25,355 nt of DNA from an uncultured Sutterella sp. (GTDB lineage: Bacteria; Pseudomonadota; Gammaproteobacteria; Burkholderiales; Burkholderiaceae_F): the NCBI GenBank assembly GCA_905202595.1, contig CAJKSP010000035.1, forward strand, positions 1 through 25,355, written 5' to 3'. Positions 7,075 to 14,722 of the stretch are shown piece by piece (within the stretch, counting starts at the first letter, position 1; each line of letters begins with the position of its first letter). Position numbers and translations under genes: made by a program. The notes beneath the pieces are model-generated. The model saw only the letters and a list, made by a program, of their open reading frames with translations, was not told the origin of the DNA and searched no databases.

Positions 7075-7965
7075 TCATTCCTCGTCCGGGTCGTCCGGGT
7101 CGCCGTTAGAGCCCTCTTCAGTGCTGCTGAGCGCAGGCTGCGAGTCAGCAGCTGCGGCGATGGTGCGCTGAGCGGCCGCTTCATCAGCCGCTTCGGCGGC
7201 GTAGGGTGCATGCCAGGAGAGGACGGGCCAGCCGCGGGCGGCGGCTTCGGCGGCAAGCCGCTCGTCGGGATTCACGACGGCGGCGCCGCCCGCATGCATC
7301 GCGAGCGGCAGATCGTTGAAGCTGTCGGTGATGAAGAAGGCATCCTTGGCGCCGGCAGGCGCTTCGCCGAAGCGGCCGAGGAGGTTGCCCGCGGCGATCC
7401 ATTGGTCGAGGCGCGCCACCTTGCCCTCGCGGAAGGACGGGATGCCCTCGATTTCGCCCGTTAGGCGGCCGGCGGCGTCGCGCGCGAGGTCGATGCCGAT
7501 CGCGTCTTCGGGCGGCACGCCGAAGAGCCGGGCAACGGCCTGAACGATGTAGGTGCAGGTGGCCGAAATGACCACGGGAATGATGCCGGCGGCTTTCGCA
7601 GCGGCGACGGCCGCCGCCGCATGGGGCCGAACGCGCGGCGCAATGCGCTCCGCCGCAAAGGCGGCGAGAAGCTTTTCCAAGCGCGCCTGCGGCAGCGCCG
7701 CCACGGCCGGCGTCACTTCGCGGATGAAGGCCGGCATGTCGAGGCGGCCCTCGCTGTAGTCGGCGATCATGCGCTCAACGGTCTTCAGATAGCGGCGGTC
7801 GGCGAGGCCTTCTTCGCAGAGCCAGGCGATCCAGAGCACGTGGCTGTCGCCCGAGATCAGCGTGTCGTCGAGGTCAAAGGCGGCAATGCGGGGCGTGCGG
7901 CCGTCAGAGAGCCGAAAGGGATAGCCGGCGGTCCGAGCGGCGCCGGGCGCAGAAAGATTCTTCAT
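7075..7965 (-). CDS. HAD-superfamily subfamily IB phosphatase (SerB-like)
   Basis: 296 residues from the ATG at 7965. All four HAD motifs are visible: FDLDDTL with the nucleophile/acid Asp pair (about 29-35), the motif II Ser in VVISAT, the motif III Lys in FREGKVARLDQW, and the acidic motif IV ITDSFNDLPL. The helical cap between motifs I and II (LWIAWLCEEG onward) fits the HAD-IB group that includes phosphoserine phosphatase and related small-molecule phosphatases. The C-terminal tail of about 40 residues is Ala/Glu/Asp-rich and looks disordered (ends DDPDEE). The start lacks a Shine-Dalgarno sequence; it is preceded by TACAC-N10 with an A-rich run. The substrate is not determinable. A longer in-frame TTG start at 8031 is less likely. 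Confidence 0.85.
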   Translation of the reverse strand: MKNLSAPGAARTAGYPFRLSDGRTPRIAAFDLDDTLISGDSHVLWIAWLCEEGLADRRYLKTVERMIADYSEGRLDMPAFIREVTPAVAALPQARLEKLLAAFAAERIAPRVRPHAAAAVAAAKAAGIIPVVISATCTYIVQAVARLFGVPPEDAIGIDLARDAAGRLTGEIEGIPSFREGKVARLDQWIAAGNLLGRFGEAPAGAKDAFFITDSFNDLPLAMHAGGAAVVNPDERLAAEAAARGWPVLSWHAPYAAEAADEAAAQRTIAAAADSQPALSSTEEGSNGDPDDPDEE

Positions 7966-8226
7966 GTTTTTTCTGGTGTAGGGATAGGCGCCTCGCCGCT
8001 TCAGCGTCAGCCGAATGCCGGCTTCGAGCAAAAGAGGGAGGCTTCAGGAAGCCTGCCATTATCAGCGCGCCGCATGACATTTTGATGACGCGCGCAGAAG
8101 ATCCCTGGGACATTTGCGCCGGTCTGCAGAGGCTCGCGCCCGAGCGCAGGCCGGCGCGCCGGCAGGCGGCGCCCTTCGGCGCCGACTGCGGCTTCTCTTT
8201 GCGGCGGAAGCCCGCCGTCCGGCGCA

Positions 8227-9492
8227 TCAGTCGAGCGACTTGACGTCGGCCGAAATTTCCGCGATGTGAATCGCCGCCTCGCGGGCGAGCTTGAGCGAGC
8301 GCACCGGGAGGCACTCGAAGACGCCGTGCGCGAAGAGGGCGCCCGAGAAGACGTTGGGGCAGGGCAGGCCCGCCGCCGAGAGCCAGGCGCCGTCCGTGCC
8401 GCCGCGGACCGGCACTTCCACCGGCTCGAGCCCGCAGCGCCGCGTCGCCTCGCGGGCGATGTCGACCACCTTGGGCGCGCGCTCGAGATAGGCCTTCATG
8501 TTTTCGTAGACGTCTTCAAACGAGATCGTGCAGGGGCACTCCGGATAGTCGCGGTTCATCCGGTCGGCGATCTCCTGGAGCATGGCCTTCTTCTGCGCGT
8601 AGAGCTTCGCGTCATGGTCGCGGATGAGAATGCGGACCTTCGCTTCGACGACGTCGCCCTCGATGGCGTCCGGATGCACGTAGCCCTCGTAGCCTTCGGT
8701 GTGCTCGGGGCTCATCGCGGCCGGGAGCGCGTCGACGAACTTCGCGGCATAGCGCACGGCGTTGACCATCTTGTCCTTGGCCTGGCCCGGATGCACGCCG
8801 ACGCCCTTGAAGACGGCATAGGCCGTGCCGGCATTGAAGTTCTCTACCTTGAGCACGCCCGGCTCGCCGCCGTCGAAGGTGTAGGCGTATGCCGCGCCGA
8901 AGGCGGGAATGTCGAAGTTCTCCGTGCCGCGGGCCACTTCCTCATCGGGCGTGAAGCCGATGCAGAGCTTGGCGTGGCGCATTTCGGGATGGCTGAGCAC
9001 GTAGGCGGCCATGTCCATGATGGCGGCGATGCCCGACTTGTCGTCGGCGCCGAGCAGCGTCGTGCCGTCCGTGAAGACGACGTCGTCGCCCTTGTGCGGC
9101 TGTAGCTCCGGGAAGACCTCGGCCTTCATGACGATGCCCTTTTCGGCGTTGAGGACGACGTCGCCGCCGTCGTAGCGCCGCACCGTCGCGCGGACGTTTT
9201 CGCCGCTCGCATCGGGCGAGGTGTCCATGTGCGCGATGAAGCCGACGGCGGGGGCGTCTTCGCAGCCCTTCGACGCGGGGATCGTTGCGTAGACGACGCC
9301 GCCCTTGCCCACGCGGGCGTCGGCGGCGCCGAGGCCGCGGAGCTCGTCGGCGAGCGCCTCAGCGAGGATCAGCTCCTTCGGATTCGAGGGCGCGGAAGCG
9401 CTGTCGCGATTCGACTGGGTGTCGTATTTGATGTAGCGCAGGAAGCGCTCGAGAACCGTCGGCATGTCGGCCGCCTGATGGGCTTCGGTCAT
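8227..9492 (-). CDS. pepT: Peptidase T (tripeptide aminopeptidase, M20B)
   Basis: 421 residues, near the usual size of PepT (about 410). The di-zinc site is complete: HMDTSPD (His88, Asp90), GADDKSG (bridging Asp150), TPDEE (Glu184 catalytic base, Glu185 ligand), FDGGE (Asp207) and the C-terminal ALFAHG His. The PepT-specific start (LERFLRYIKYDTQS) and end (HGVFECLPV) are recognisable. It is a cytoplasmic enzyme that removes N-terminal residues from tripeptides. The ATG follows AAGGAG at 8 bases. It is divergent from an M20D amidohydrolase gene across a 448-base gap, and 261 bases upstream of the HAD gene. That last gap holds a GGCGCC-CTTC-GGCGCC hairpin (8167-8182) and nothing else clear. 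Confidence 0.95.
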   Translation of the reverse strand: MTEAHQAADMPTVLERFLRYIKYDTQSNRDSASAPSNPKELILAEALADELRGLGAADARVGKGGVVYATIPASKGCEDAPAVGFIAHMDTSPDASGENVRATVRRYDGGDVVLNAEKGIVMKAEVFPELQPHKGDDVVFTDGTTLLGADDKSGIAAIMDMAAYVLSHPEMRHAKLCIGFTPDEEVARGTENFDIPAFGAAYAYTFDGGEPGVLKVENFNAGTAYAVFKGVGVHPGQAKDKMVNAVRYAAKFVDALPAAMSPEHTEGYEGYVHPDAIEGDVVEAKVRILIRDHDAKLYAQKKAMLQEIADRMNRDYPECPCTISFEDVYENMKAYLERAPKVVDIAREATRRCGLEPVEVPVRGGTDGAWLSAAGLPCPNVFSGALFAHGVFECLPVRSLKLAREAAIHIAEISADVKSLD

Positions 9493-9940
9493 GAATGGAG
9501 CTCCTTATTGAAAACGCCGGGGCGCGCCGGGCGCTCCGGAACAGTTCGATCTTAGTGGCGCAGGCGGCCCGCGCCGCACCGCGCGCTGCGGCCGAGCGCT
9601 GCCGAGCCGGCTTTTCTCAACGCTTTTCGCCGCGGGTCATCTGGCTTAGGCGCTTCTGCCGAGCCGTTTCCAGTCGGACCGCCGTCCCGCGGGCGGAAAG
9701 GCTCCATTGGCTCAAAAGAGGACGATGTGAGGAAAAGCGCTTAGAGAGGCGGCCGCCGCGCGGCCTGGGAGGGGCGTAGGCTTGACGGCGCATTGGGCGC
9801 GAAGCCCGCCATGACGGCGGCGCCGCGCTTCGGATCGCGCCGGACTCTCTGGCTGCCGGCCTTCTGCCTCAAGCGCGCCTTCGGGCGCGCGCTGCAGTTC
9901 GGGTGGCAGGCGCATCCGGCCACCAAGAAAGGAATTTGTC
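9493..9940. other. 448-base divergent intergenic region with a UUCG-loop hairpin
   Basis: This is the gap between the divergent pepT and amidohydrolase starts. The short open frames here have no ribosome-binding site or family resemblance. The one clear structure is at 9873-9890: GCGCGCC-TTCG-GGCGCGC, a perfect 7-bp stem with a UUCG tetraloop, about 50 bases before the amidohydrolase start, so probably in its leader. No confident promoter hexamers were found. Confidence 0.45.
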
Positions 9941-11179
9941 ATGACGGAAGAACGCATTGAACTTGAAGTCCTGAAGCCGGCGGATGCTGCCGACGTGCCC
10001 GGCGACCTCGCCGAGCTCATCGGCGCCGACGCCGCTGCGCGCGTGATTGCGCTGCGCCGGGATCTGCACCGCCATCCTGAAATCGGCATGGACACCGTGC
10101 GCACGGCCGAACGCGTCGAGGAGGGCCTGCGCGCGCTCGGCGCCGAAGACGTCCGCCGCTTTGCGAAGACAGGTGTCGCAGGCGTGATCCGCGGCTCGAA
10201 GCCCGGCCCCATGATCGGTCTGCGCGCCGACATGGACGCGCTGCCGATTCCGGAGGAATCCGGCGCGCCTTATGCAAGCGAGTGTCCGGGCAAGGCTCAT
10301 CTCTGCGGCCATGACGGCCATGTGGCGGGCCTCTTCGCCGCGGCCGAATGGCTCGCCCAGCATAAGGAGAGCTTTGCGGGCTCGGTCTGCCTCATCTTCC
10401 AGCCGGGCGAAGAGGGCTTCTCTGGCGCGGCCCGCATGATCGAGGACGGTCTCTTCGACGCCTTCCCCTGCCGCGAAGTCTTCGCCATCCACGGCGAGCC
10501 GGGTCTTCCCGTCGGACAGATCAAGGTGCGCGCCGGCGCCATGACCGCGTCGGCCGACCTGGCGTACTACACCGTTGAGGGCAAGGGCGGCCACGGTGCG
10601 CGCCCGCATCAGACGATCGACCCCGTTCCGGCGGCGGCCGAGCTCATCTTGGCAATGCAGACGATCGTCTCGCGCAATGTCGACCCGACGGACTCGGCCG
10701 TGCTCTCGATGTGCTGGCTCTCGGCGGGCGACGTCAATGCGACGACCGTGATTCCGCAGCGCGTCCGGCTCTCAAGCGTTGCGCGCGCCTTCAGCCCTGA
10801 AGTGCGCGACCTGATCGAGCGCCGCGTGCGCGAAGTCTGCGCGGGCATCGGCATGGCGACGGGCACGAAGATCACGGTCGACTACACGCGGCTCTATCCG
10901 CCGCAGATCAACGATGCGGCGCTCTTCGAAGCCGTGCGTCCGGCGCTCGAGCGCGAACTCGGCGCTGAGAACGTCGTCACGAACTTCAAGCCCGTCATGA
11001 TCAGCGAGGACTTCGCCTTCATGTCGGAGAAGATGCCGAGCGTCTACATCCAGCTCGGCCTCGACGGCAAGACGCCGAGTCCGGCGCTGCACAGCCCGCA
11101 GTTCAACTTCAGCGAAGCCGCGCTCGGCGTCTGGACCCGCGTGATGGCGGCGATCGTGAAGGACCGCCTGCCGGCATAG
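9941..11179 (+). CDS. M20D family amidohydrolase (hippurate hydrolase / N-acyl- or IAA-amino-acid hydrolase-like)
   Basis: 412 residues, within the family range of about 380-430. Domains: catalytic (about 30-200 and the C-terminus) with an inserted dimerisation lid (about 200-310). Metal and catalytic residues are present: LRADMDALPI, CGHDGH (Cys122, His124, His127), QPGEEG (Glu157/Glu158), His184 in AIHGEPGLPVG, and the late MISEDFAFM and HSPQFNFSE segments. The usual HNWPGLPVG reads HGEPGLPVG here, a mild change beside a metal ligand. Such enzymes hydrolyse N-acyl or N-aroyl amino acids (for example hippurate) in the cytoplasm. The start follows AAAGGAA at 6 bases. There is no secretion signal; an acidic N-terminal extension of about 30 residues precedes the domain. 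The acyl specificity is not determinable. Confidence 0.9.
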   Translation: MTEERIELEVLKPADAADVPGDLAELIGADAAARVIALRRDLHRHPEIGMDTVRTAERVEEGLRALGAEDVRRFAKTGVAGVIRGSKPGPMIGLRADMDALPIPEESGAPYASECPGKAHLCGHDGHVAGLFAAAEWLAQHKESFAGSVCLIFQPGEEGFSGAARMIEDGLFDAFPCREVFAIHGEPGLPVGQIKVRAGAMTASADLAYYTVEGKGGHGARPHQTIDPVPAAAELILAMQTIVSRNVDPTDSAVLSMCWLSAGDVNATTVIPQRVRLSSVARAFSPEVRDLIERRVREVCAGIGMATGTKITVDYTRLYPPQINDAALFEAVRPALERELGAENVVTNFKPVMISEDFAFMSEKMPSVYIQLGLDGKTPSPALHSPQFNFSEAALGVWTRVMAAIVKDRLPA

Positions 11180-11229
11180 GCCTGAAGGCTGCAGGCCGGC
11201 TCGCCGCGCCTGCGGCTGATTCCGGGAGC

Positions 11230-11280
11230 TTGAGCTTCGGCGTTGCTTCATTCCAACGCTTTTAGGCCCTGCAAGCTCAA
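11230..11280. other. Nested inverted repeat after the amidohydrolase gene
   Basis: TTGAGCTT (11230-11237) pairs with AAGCTCAA (11273-11280) and encloses GCGTTG/CAACGC (11240-11245, 11254-11259). There is no T tract on either side, so it is not a standard intrinsic terminator. It may be a 3'-end stabilising structure. Confidence 0.4.
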
Positions 11281-11437
11281 AATCCGAGCCAGCAGATTCC
11301 AAGCGACGCCGGCTGTCGCATAGTCGGATTATGTTGTGGCTGCCTCGGGGAACGGAGCGCTCTTCCGAGGCGGCTTCTGCGCGTCCTCGAGAAGGGCGCC
11401 GGCGCGCTCCGCTTCACTTACAGGGCTTTTGACTTCT

Positions 11438-11764
11438 ATGCACAACCGCAGGGCATGGGACCGCAGCGAAGAAGAAAGGGCTAAGAAGAGCTTTCTGCTG
11501 CAGTCCGGACCGCTCACCATCTCCGTGGATCCGCAGAACGTAGGGCCAGCCGTTGAACTGCTCCTCGAAGTGGATCCTGATTCGGCCGACCGTCTCCTTG
11601 CACTCAATCCGGCAGAGGCGGTTCGCATAGCGGCCGCCTCTTCCACGGATCTTCCGCTTGCAACGGCGCGCCGCATGCTGCTCGATCCGTCGCCTCGGGT
11701 CCGCAAGGCGCTTGAGAGCAATCCTGCGCTTGCAAGTCTTTTTGCAGAGGGAGACGTGCAGTAG
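11438..11764 (+). CDS. Small hypothetical protein with HEAT/LRV-like helices
   Basis: 108 residues from the ATG at 11438. I do not recognise a family. The sequence has good codon periodicity and contains helical-repeat-like stretches, ELLLEVDPDSADRLLALNP and ARRMLLDPSPRVRKALESNP. The pattern 'xxDPSPxVRxALxxNPxL' recalls leucine-rich-variant and HEAT repeats. No signal peptide or membrane segment is present. No good Shine-Dalgarno precedes this ATG, and the frame is open back to a GTG at 11336, so the start is uncertain. It stands alone between the amidohydrolase and the convergent NYN gene. The 11765-11962 gap beyond it has no recognisable element. Confidence 0.5.
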   Translation: MHNRRAWDRSEEERAKKSFLLQSGPLTISVDPQNVGPAVELLLEVDPDSADRLLALNPAEAVRIAAASSTDLPLATARRMLLDPSPRVRKALESNPALASLFAEGDVQ

Positions 11765-11962
11765 CGAATGCTTTGCACTGGTGCGTTGCAAATCCAGGTC
11801 TCAACCTGAATAGGCTGAGGCTTTGGGAATATCGAGTCTCACATCTCCGCTTTTAAGCAGGCTGCAGGAAAAGCGCAGATGCGCCGAATGCGGGAGAAAA
11901 GAGCGCAGGCCATGTCTGGCACTGCTTGCAAAAGCACTTTCAGCGGCCCTTTGCGTTGATTT

Positions 11963-12682
11963 TTAACGGCAGCGGAAGTAAAGCACCGGCACGCCGCTCG
12001 GCGGCATGGGCTGCGTCTTCGTGGCGTAGCGTCCGGGGAAGCTCTTGATGAGATCCGAGAGCTTCGCAAAGCCGTAGGAGCGCGCATCGAAGTCGGGCAT
12101 CGCCCGCTTCAGGTAGTTGCCGACAGGCGCAGCATTGGCCCAGCCGTCTTCGTCCTGGTAGTTTTCCCAGGCGCGCTCGAGGAGGTCGTGCACGTGCTCC
12201 ATCTCGCGCTCTTCGAACATGCGGTCGTCGGGGCGTCCGCGGCGGCTGTCGCCGCCGAGATTCTCCAGGAAGAGGAAGTCGTCGCAGGCGTTGCGGAAGG
12301 ACTGAGAGGTCTGACCATTGCCGACGCCGATCACTTCTGCGCCGGATTCGCGAAGCTTGATCGCGAGCGGTGTGAAGTCGCTGTCGCTCGAGACGATCAC
12401 GAACATGTCGTAGAGCCGCGCAGCGAGGAGGTCCATCGCGTCGATGACGAGCGCCATGTCGGTGGCGTTCTTTCCCGAGACGTAGTCGAACTGCTGCTCG
12501 GCCTTGATCGCGAGGCGGCCGAGCGCGCTCTCCCAGTGATTGAGGAGGTCTTTGCGCCAGTTGCCGTAGGCGCGCTTCACGACGATTCGGCCGCGCGTTG
12601 AAATTTCTGCGAGGAGCTGATCGAGCTTGGAGAGCTGCGTATTGTCGGCGTCAATGAGAACGGCAATCGATTTGGGCGGCAT
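11963..12682 (-). CDS. NYN-domain (LabA/DUF88-like) protein with C-terminal OST-HTH/LOTUS domain
   Basis: 239 residues from the ATG at 12682. The N-terminal NYN (PIN-like nuclease) domain, about 5-140, shows the acidic set LIDADN (Asp11, Asp13), SGKNATDMALVIDAMDLL (Asp75, Asp81) and VSSDSDFTPLA (Asp100, Asp102), followed by VIGVGNG. A linker rich in Arg/Asp/Glu leads to a winged-helix-like OST-HTH (LOTUS) domain (about 163-239) with WANAAPVGNYLKRAMPDFDARSYGFAKLSDLIKSF. Proteins of this architecture are predicted RNA-binding ribonucleases, related in layout to eukaryotic MARF1; the bacterial role is unclear. The start lacks a Shine-Dalgarno and has TACAC ten bases upstream, like the HAD gene. 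It is convergent with the small orphan and divergent from the secreted orphan. Confidence 0.88.
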   Translation of the reverse strand: MPPKSIAVLIDADNTQLSKLDQLLAEISTRGRIVVKRAYGNWRKDLLNHWESALGRLAIKAEQQFDYVSGKNATDMALVIDAMDLLAARLYDMFVIVSSDSDFTPLAIKLRESGAEVIGVGNGQTSQSFRNACDDFLFLENLGGDSRRGRPDDRMFEEREMEHVHDLLERAWENYQDEDGWANAAPVGNYLKRAMPDFDARSYGFAKLSDLIKSFPGRYATKTQPMPPSGVPVLYFRCR

Positions 12683-12915
12683 ATTTTTTTGCGTGTAGAA
12701 GAGGGAAGTCGGCCCGAAGCGGGGCAGGCTTGCGCCCGCAGCCTCATTTCGGCCGCTCAAAGCATAGCGCGCGCTTCTTCGCTTCGCCGCCTTCAGGGCG
12801 GGGCGCGAGAGAAGTCGTCCCGGATGCGTCAGGGCGCGAGCGCGAGGGCTAAGATTCGTCAATTCGATCAACTTGGCCTCTTCGCCCAATCAAGCGGAGG
12901 AGGCCGCAAGCCGCC

Positions 12916-13593
12916 ATGCCTCCATATGCTCTGCGCCGCGCCGCTCTGGCGCTTCTTCTTCCGCTCGTCTGCTGCGCGTCAGCCGCCTCCGCCGCCTCCG
13001 ATCAGCGCGTCTGCCGCGTCGAGAGCCTCGGGGCCGCATCCGGCTGCCGGACGGGCGACCTCGCGCTTTTCCTGCGGGGCTTCGGGAATGCGTCGCCGCT
13101 CGCGTTTGCAGCGCTTCGCTGCGACATGGAGAAGCCCATTCTCCTCGATGAATCGGGCGTCGTCTGCACGCTTGCGAAGCCCCGGGACGCTGCGGTCTAC
13201 GACGGCGCTGAAGAAGCCGCGAAGCAGCGGCAGGCCGAAGGCCAGTGGAACCGTAGCTTCGCCGAGCGCATTGCGAAGGACGACGATTGGAAGCGGCTCG
13301 GGAGCGGCTTCGGCCGCGTGGTGAAGCGCAAGAGCCGCGGGCAGATTGCGCTCGAAGGCGATGCCGTGACCTACGAGGTCGTGAAGGAATTCACCTCGAA
13401 GGGCGAAGAGCGTTCGCCGCGCCGCCGTCTCACCGAGACGCTCGACGCCTATTCGACCCTCGTCGGCTTGGGCGTCGGCAGCGAATTCGAGTTCTTTTCG
13501 CTCGATGAAGGCGATCCTGCCGGCAGCGCTCACTTCATCGGCCGCATCACAGCGGTCTCTTCCCGCAGCGCGGGGCGCGGCAGCCAGCTCTAA
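12916..13593 (+). CDS. Secreted hypothetical protein
   Basis: 225 residues. It has a signal peptide (MPPYALRRAALALLLPLV then CCASAASAAS, cleavage near 26) and a small cysteine-containing domain with motif C-R-T-G-D-L-A at about 44-50, ALRCD at about 66-70 and VVCTLAKPR at about 82-90. The rest is charged and includes KRKSRGQ and a possible beta-rich end. The three domain cysteines after the signal suggest periplasmic disulfides, although an odd number of Cys remains. I do not recognise the family. The ATG follows GGAGGAGG at 12 bases. A terminator follows 19 bases after the stop. The 233-base divergent gap to the NYN gene shows no clear promoter. Confidence 0.7.
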   Translation: MPPYALRRAALALLLPLVCCASAASAASDQRVCRVESLGAASGCRTGDLALFLRGFGNASPLAFAALRCDMEKPILLDESGVVCTLAKPRDAAVYDGAEEAAKQRQAEGQWNRSFAERIAKDDDWKRLGSGFGRVVKRKSRGQIALEGDAVTYEVVKEFTSKGEERSPRRRLTETLDAYSTLVGLGVGSEFEFFSLDEGDPAGSAHFIGRITAVSSRSAGRGSQL

Positions 13594-13612
13594 AGCCTGC
13601 AGCCGCCTATAG

Positions 13613-13650
13613 AAAGGCCGCTCCGGCGCTTGCGTGCTGGAGCGGCCTTT
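13613..13650. terminator. Bidirectional terminator between the secreted orphan and the first usp gene
   Basis: AAAGGCCGCTCC-G-GC pairs with GC-T-GGAGCGGCCTTT around an 8-base loop. The A-rich left and T-rich right edges allow use from both converging genes, though the T tract is short. Confidence 0.75.
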
Positions 13651-13711
13651 AGTCGGATCAGACCTGTTGCGGCAGTTCAGAGGCTGCAGCGGCAGGGAAT
13701 GCCGAGCCGGG

Positions 13712-14602
13712 CTACTTTCTCACGATGAGAATCGGCTTCTTCGTGCGGGCGCCGACGTGCATGGCCGTCGAGCCCATGACGGCGGCCGTAAAGTTGCCGT
13801 AGCCGTGCGAGCCCATGACGATGAGGTCAAGGCAGTCGTTGGCGTACTCAGGCAGCACGCTGTCCGGATCGCCGAAGAGGAGCTTCGCCTCGATTTTGAC
13901 GCCGGCTTCCTTGAAGGGCTCGAGCACGGGGCGCACGGCCTCTTCGAAGTCCTGGCGCTGCGTCTGGTCGATTTCTTCGCGGGTGAGGCGCGGCACCATC
14001 GGGCCGATCGGGTTGGGCGCGATCGGGGCGGGGAGCTCTTCGGCCGCATGGACGACCGTAAATTCGCTTTCCTTGCCGAAGAGCGGCAGATTCTGCAGCA
14101 CGAAGGTCGCAGCGGCAGCGCCGTATTCGCTGCCGTCGACGAAGATGCCGACGCGCAGCTTGTCGGGCAGATTCGCCGACTCGTCGCGCAGCAGGAGCAT
14201 CGGCGTCGTGGTGTTGGCGAGCACCGAGTTCGAGACGGAGCCGAGGAAGAGGCTCTTCACCGGGTTGAGGCCGCGGGAGCCCATGATGATGAGGTCGGCC
14301 TTCGTCTCTTCGGCTTCATGGGCGATGGTTTTGCCGGGCTCGCCGTAGAGCACCTTTTCCGTGGCGGCGAGACGCTCGGCGCCTTCGGCGTTGAGCAGAT
14401 CGAAGACCTTCTTGCCTTCCGCCATGCAGTACGCCTTCACCGACTCGATGCCGAGCAGATGGATGAGCGATTCAGGGACGGAATACTGCACGTTCACGAG
14501 CTCGATTTCGGGATTGCTGCCGAGGAGCGACTCGCGGCGCGAGAGAAAGTCGATGACTTTGAGCGTTTGGGGGCTGTCGTCGACAGGAACGAGAATGCGC
14601 AT
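13712..14602 (-). CDS. Tandem-domain universal stress protein (UspA family)
   Basis: 296 residues made of two Usp domains (about 1-141 and 145-296). Each ends with the ATP-binding signature G-x2-G-x9-G-S: GSRG...GS at 108-122 and GSHG...GS from about 264. Both nucleotide sites therefore appear intact, which assigns it to the ATP-binding class. It begins MRILVPVDDS, the usual first strand and Asp. It is a cytoplasmic stress-response protein of unspecified target. AGGAGG lies 10 bases before the ATG. It sits 120 bases downstream of a clear paralogue of the same size and layout, evidence for tandem duplication; the gap has its own ribosome-binding site but no clear terminator, so co-transcription is possible. 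Confidence 0.92.
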   Translation of the reverse strand: MRILVPVDDSPQTLKVIDFLSRRESLLGSNPEIELVNVQYSVPESLIHLLGIESVKAYCMAEGKKVFDLLNAEGAERLAATEKVLYGEPGKTIAHEAEETKADLIIMGSRGLNPVKSLFLGSVSNSVLANTTTPMLLLRDESANLPDKLRVGIFVDGSEYGAAAATFVLQNLPLFGKESEFTVVHAAEELPAPIAPNPIGPMVPRLTREEIDQTQRQDFEEAVRPVLEPFKEAGVKIEAKLLFGDPDSVLPEYANDCLDLIVMGSHGYGNFTAAVMGSTAMHVGARTKKPILIVRK

Positions 14603-14722
14603 GTGGATAGTGCCTCCTGAATGGCGCGCGCTCCGCAGCGAGATGCCGGCGGAGCCGGCGCGCGCAGCGCCCGTTCAGAGCCCGAAGGCTCCTTGGGGCG
14701 GTTGTGAATGAAATGGAGCGCC

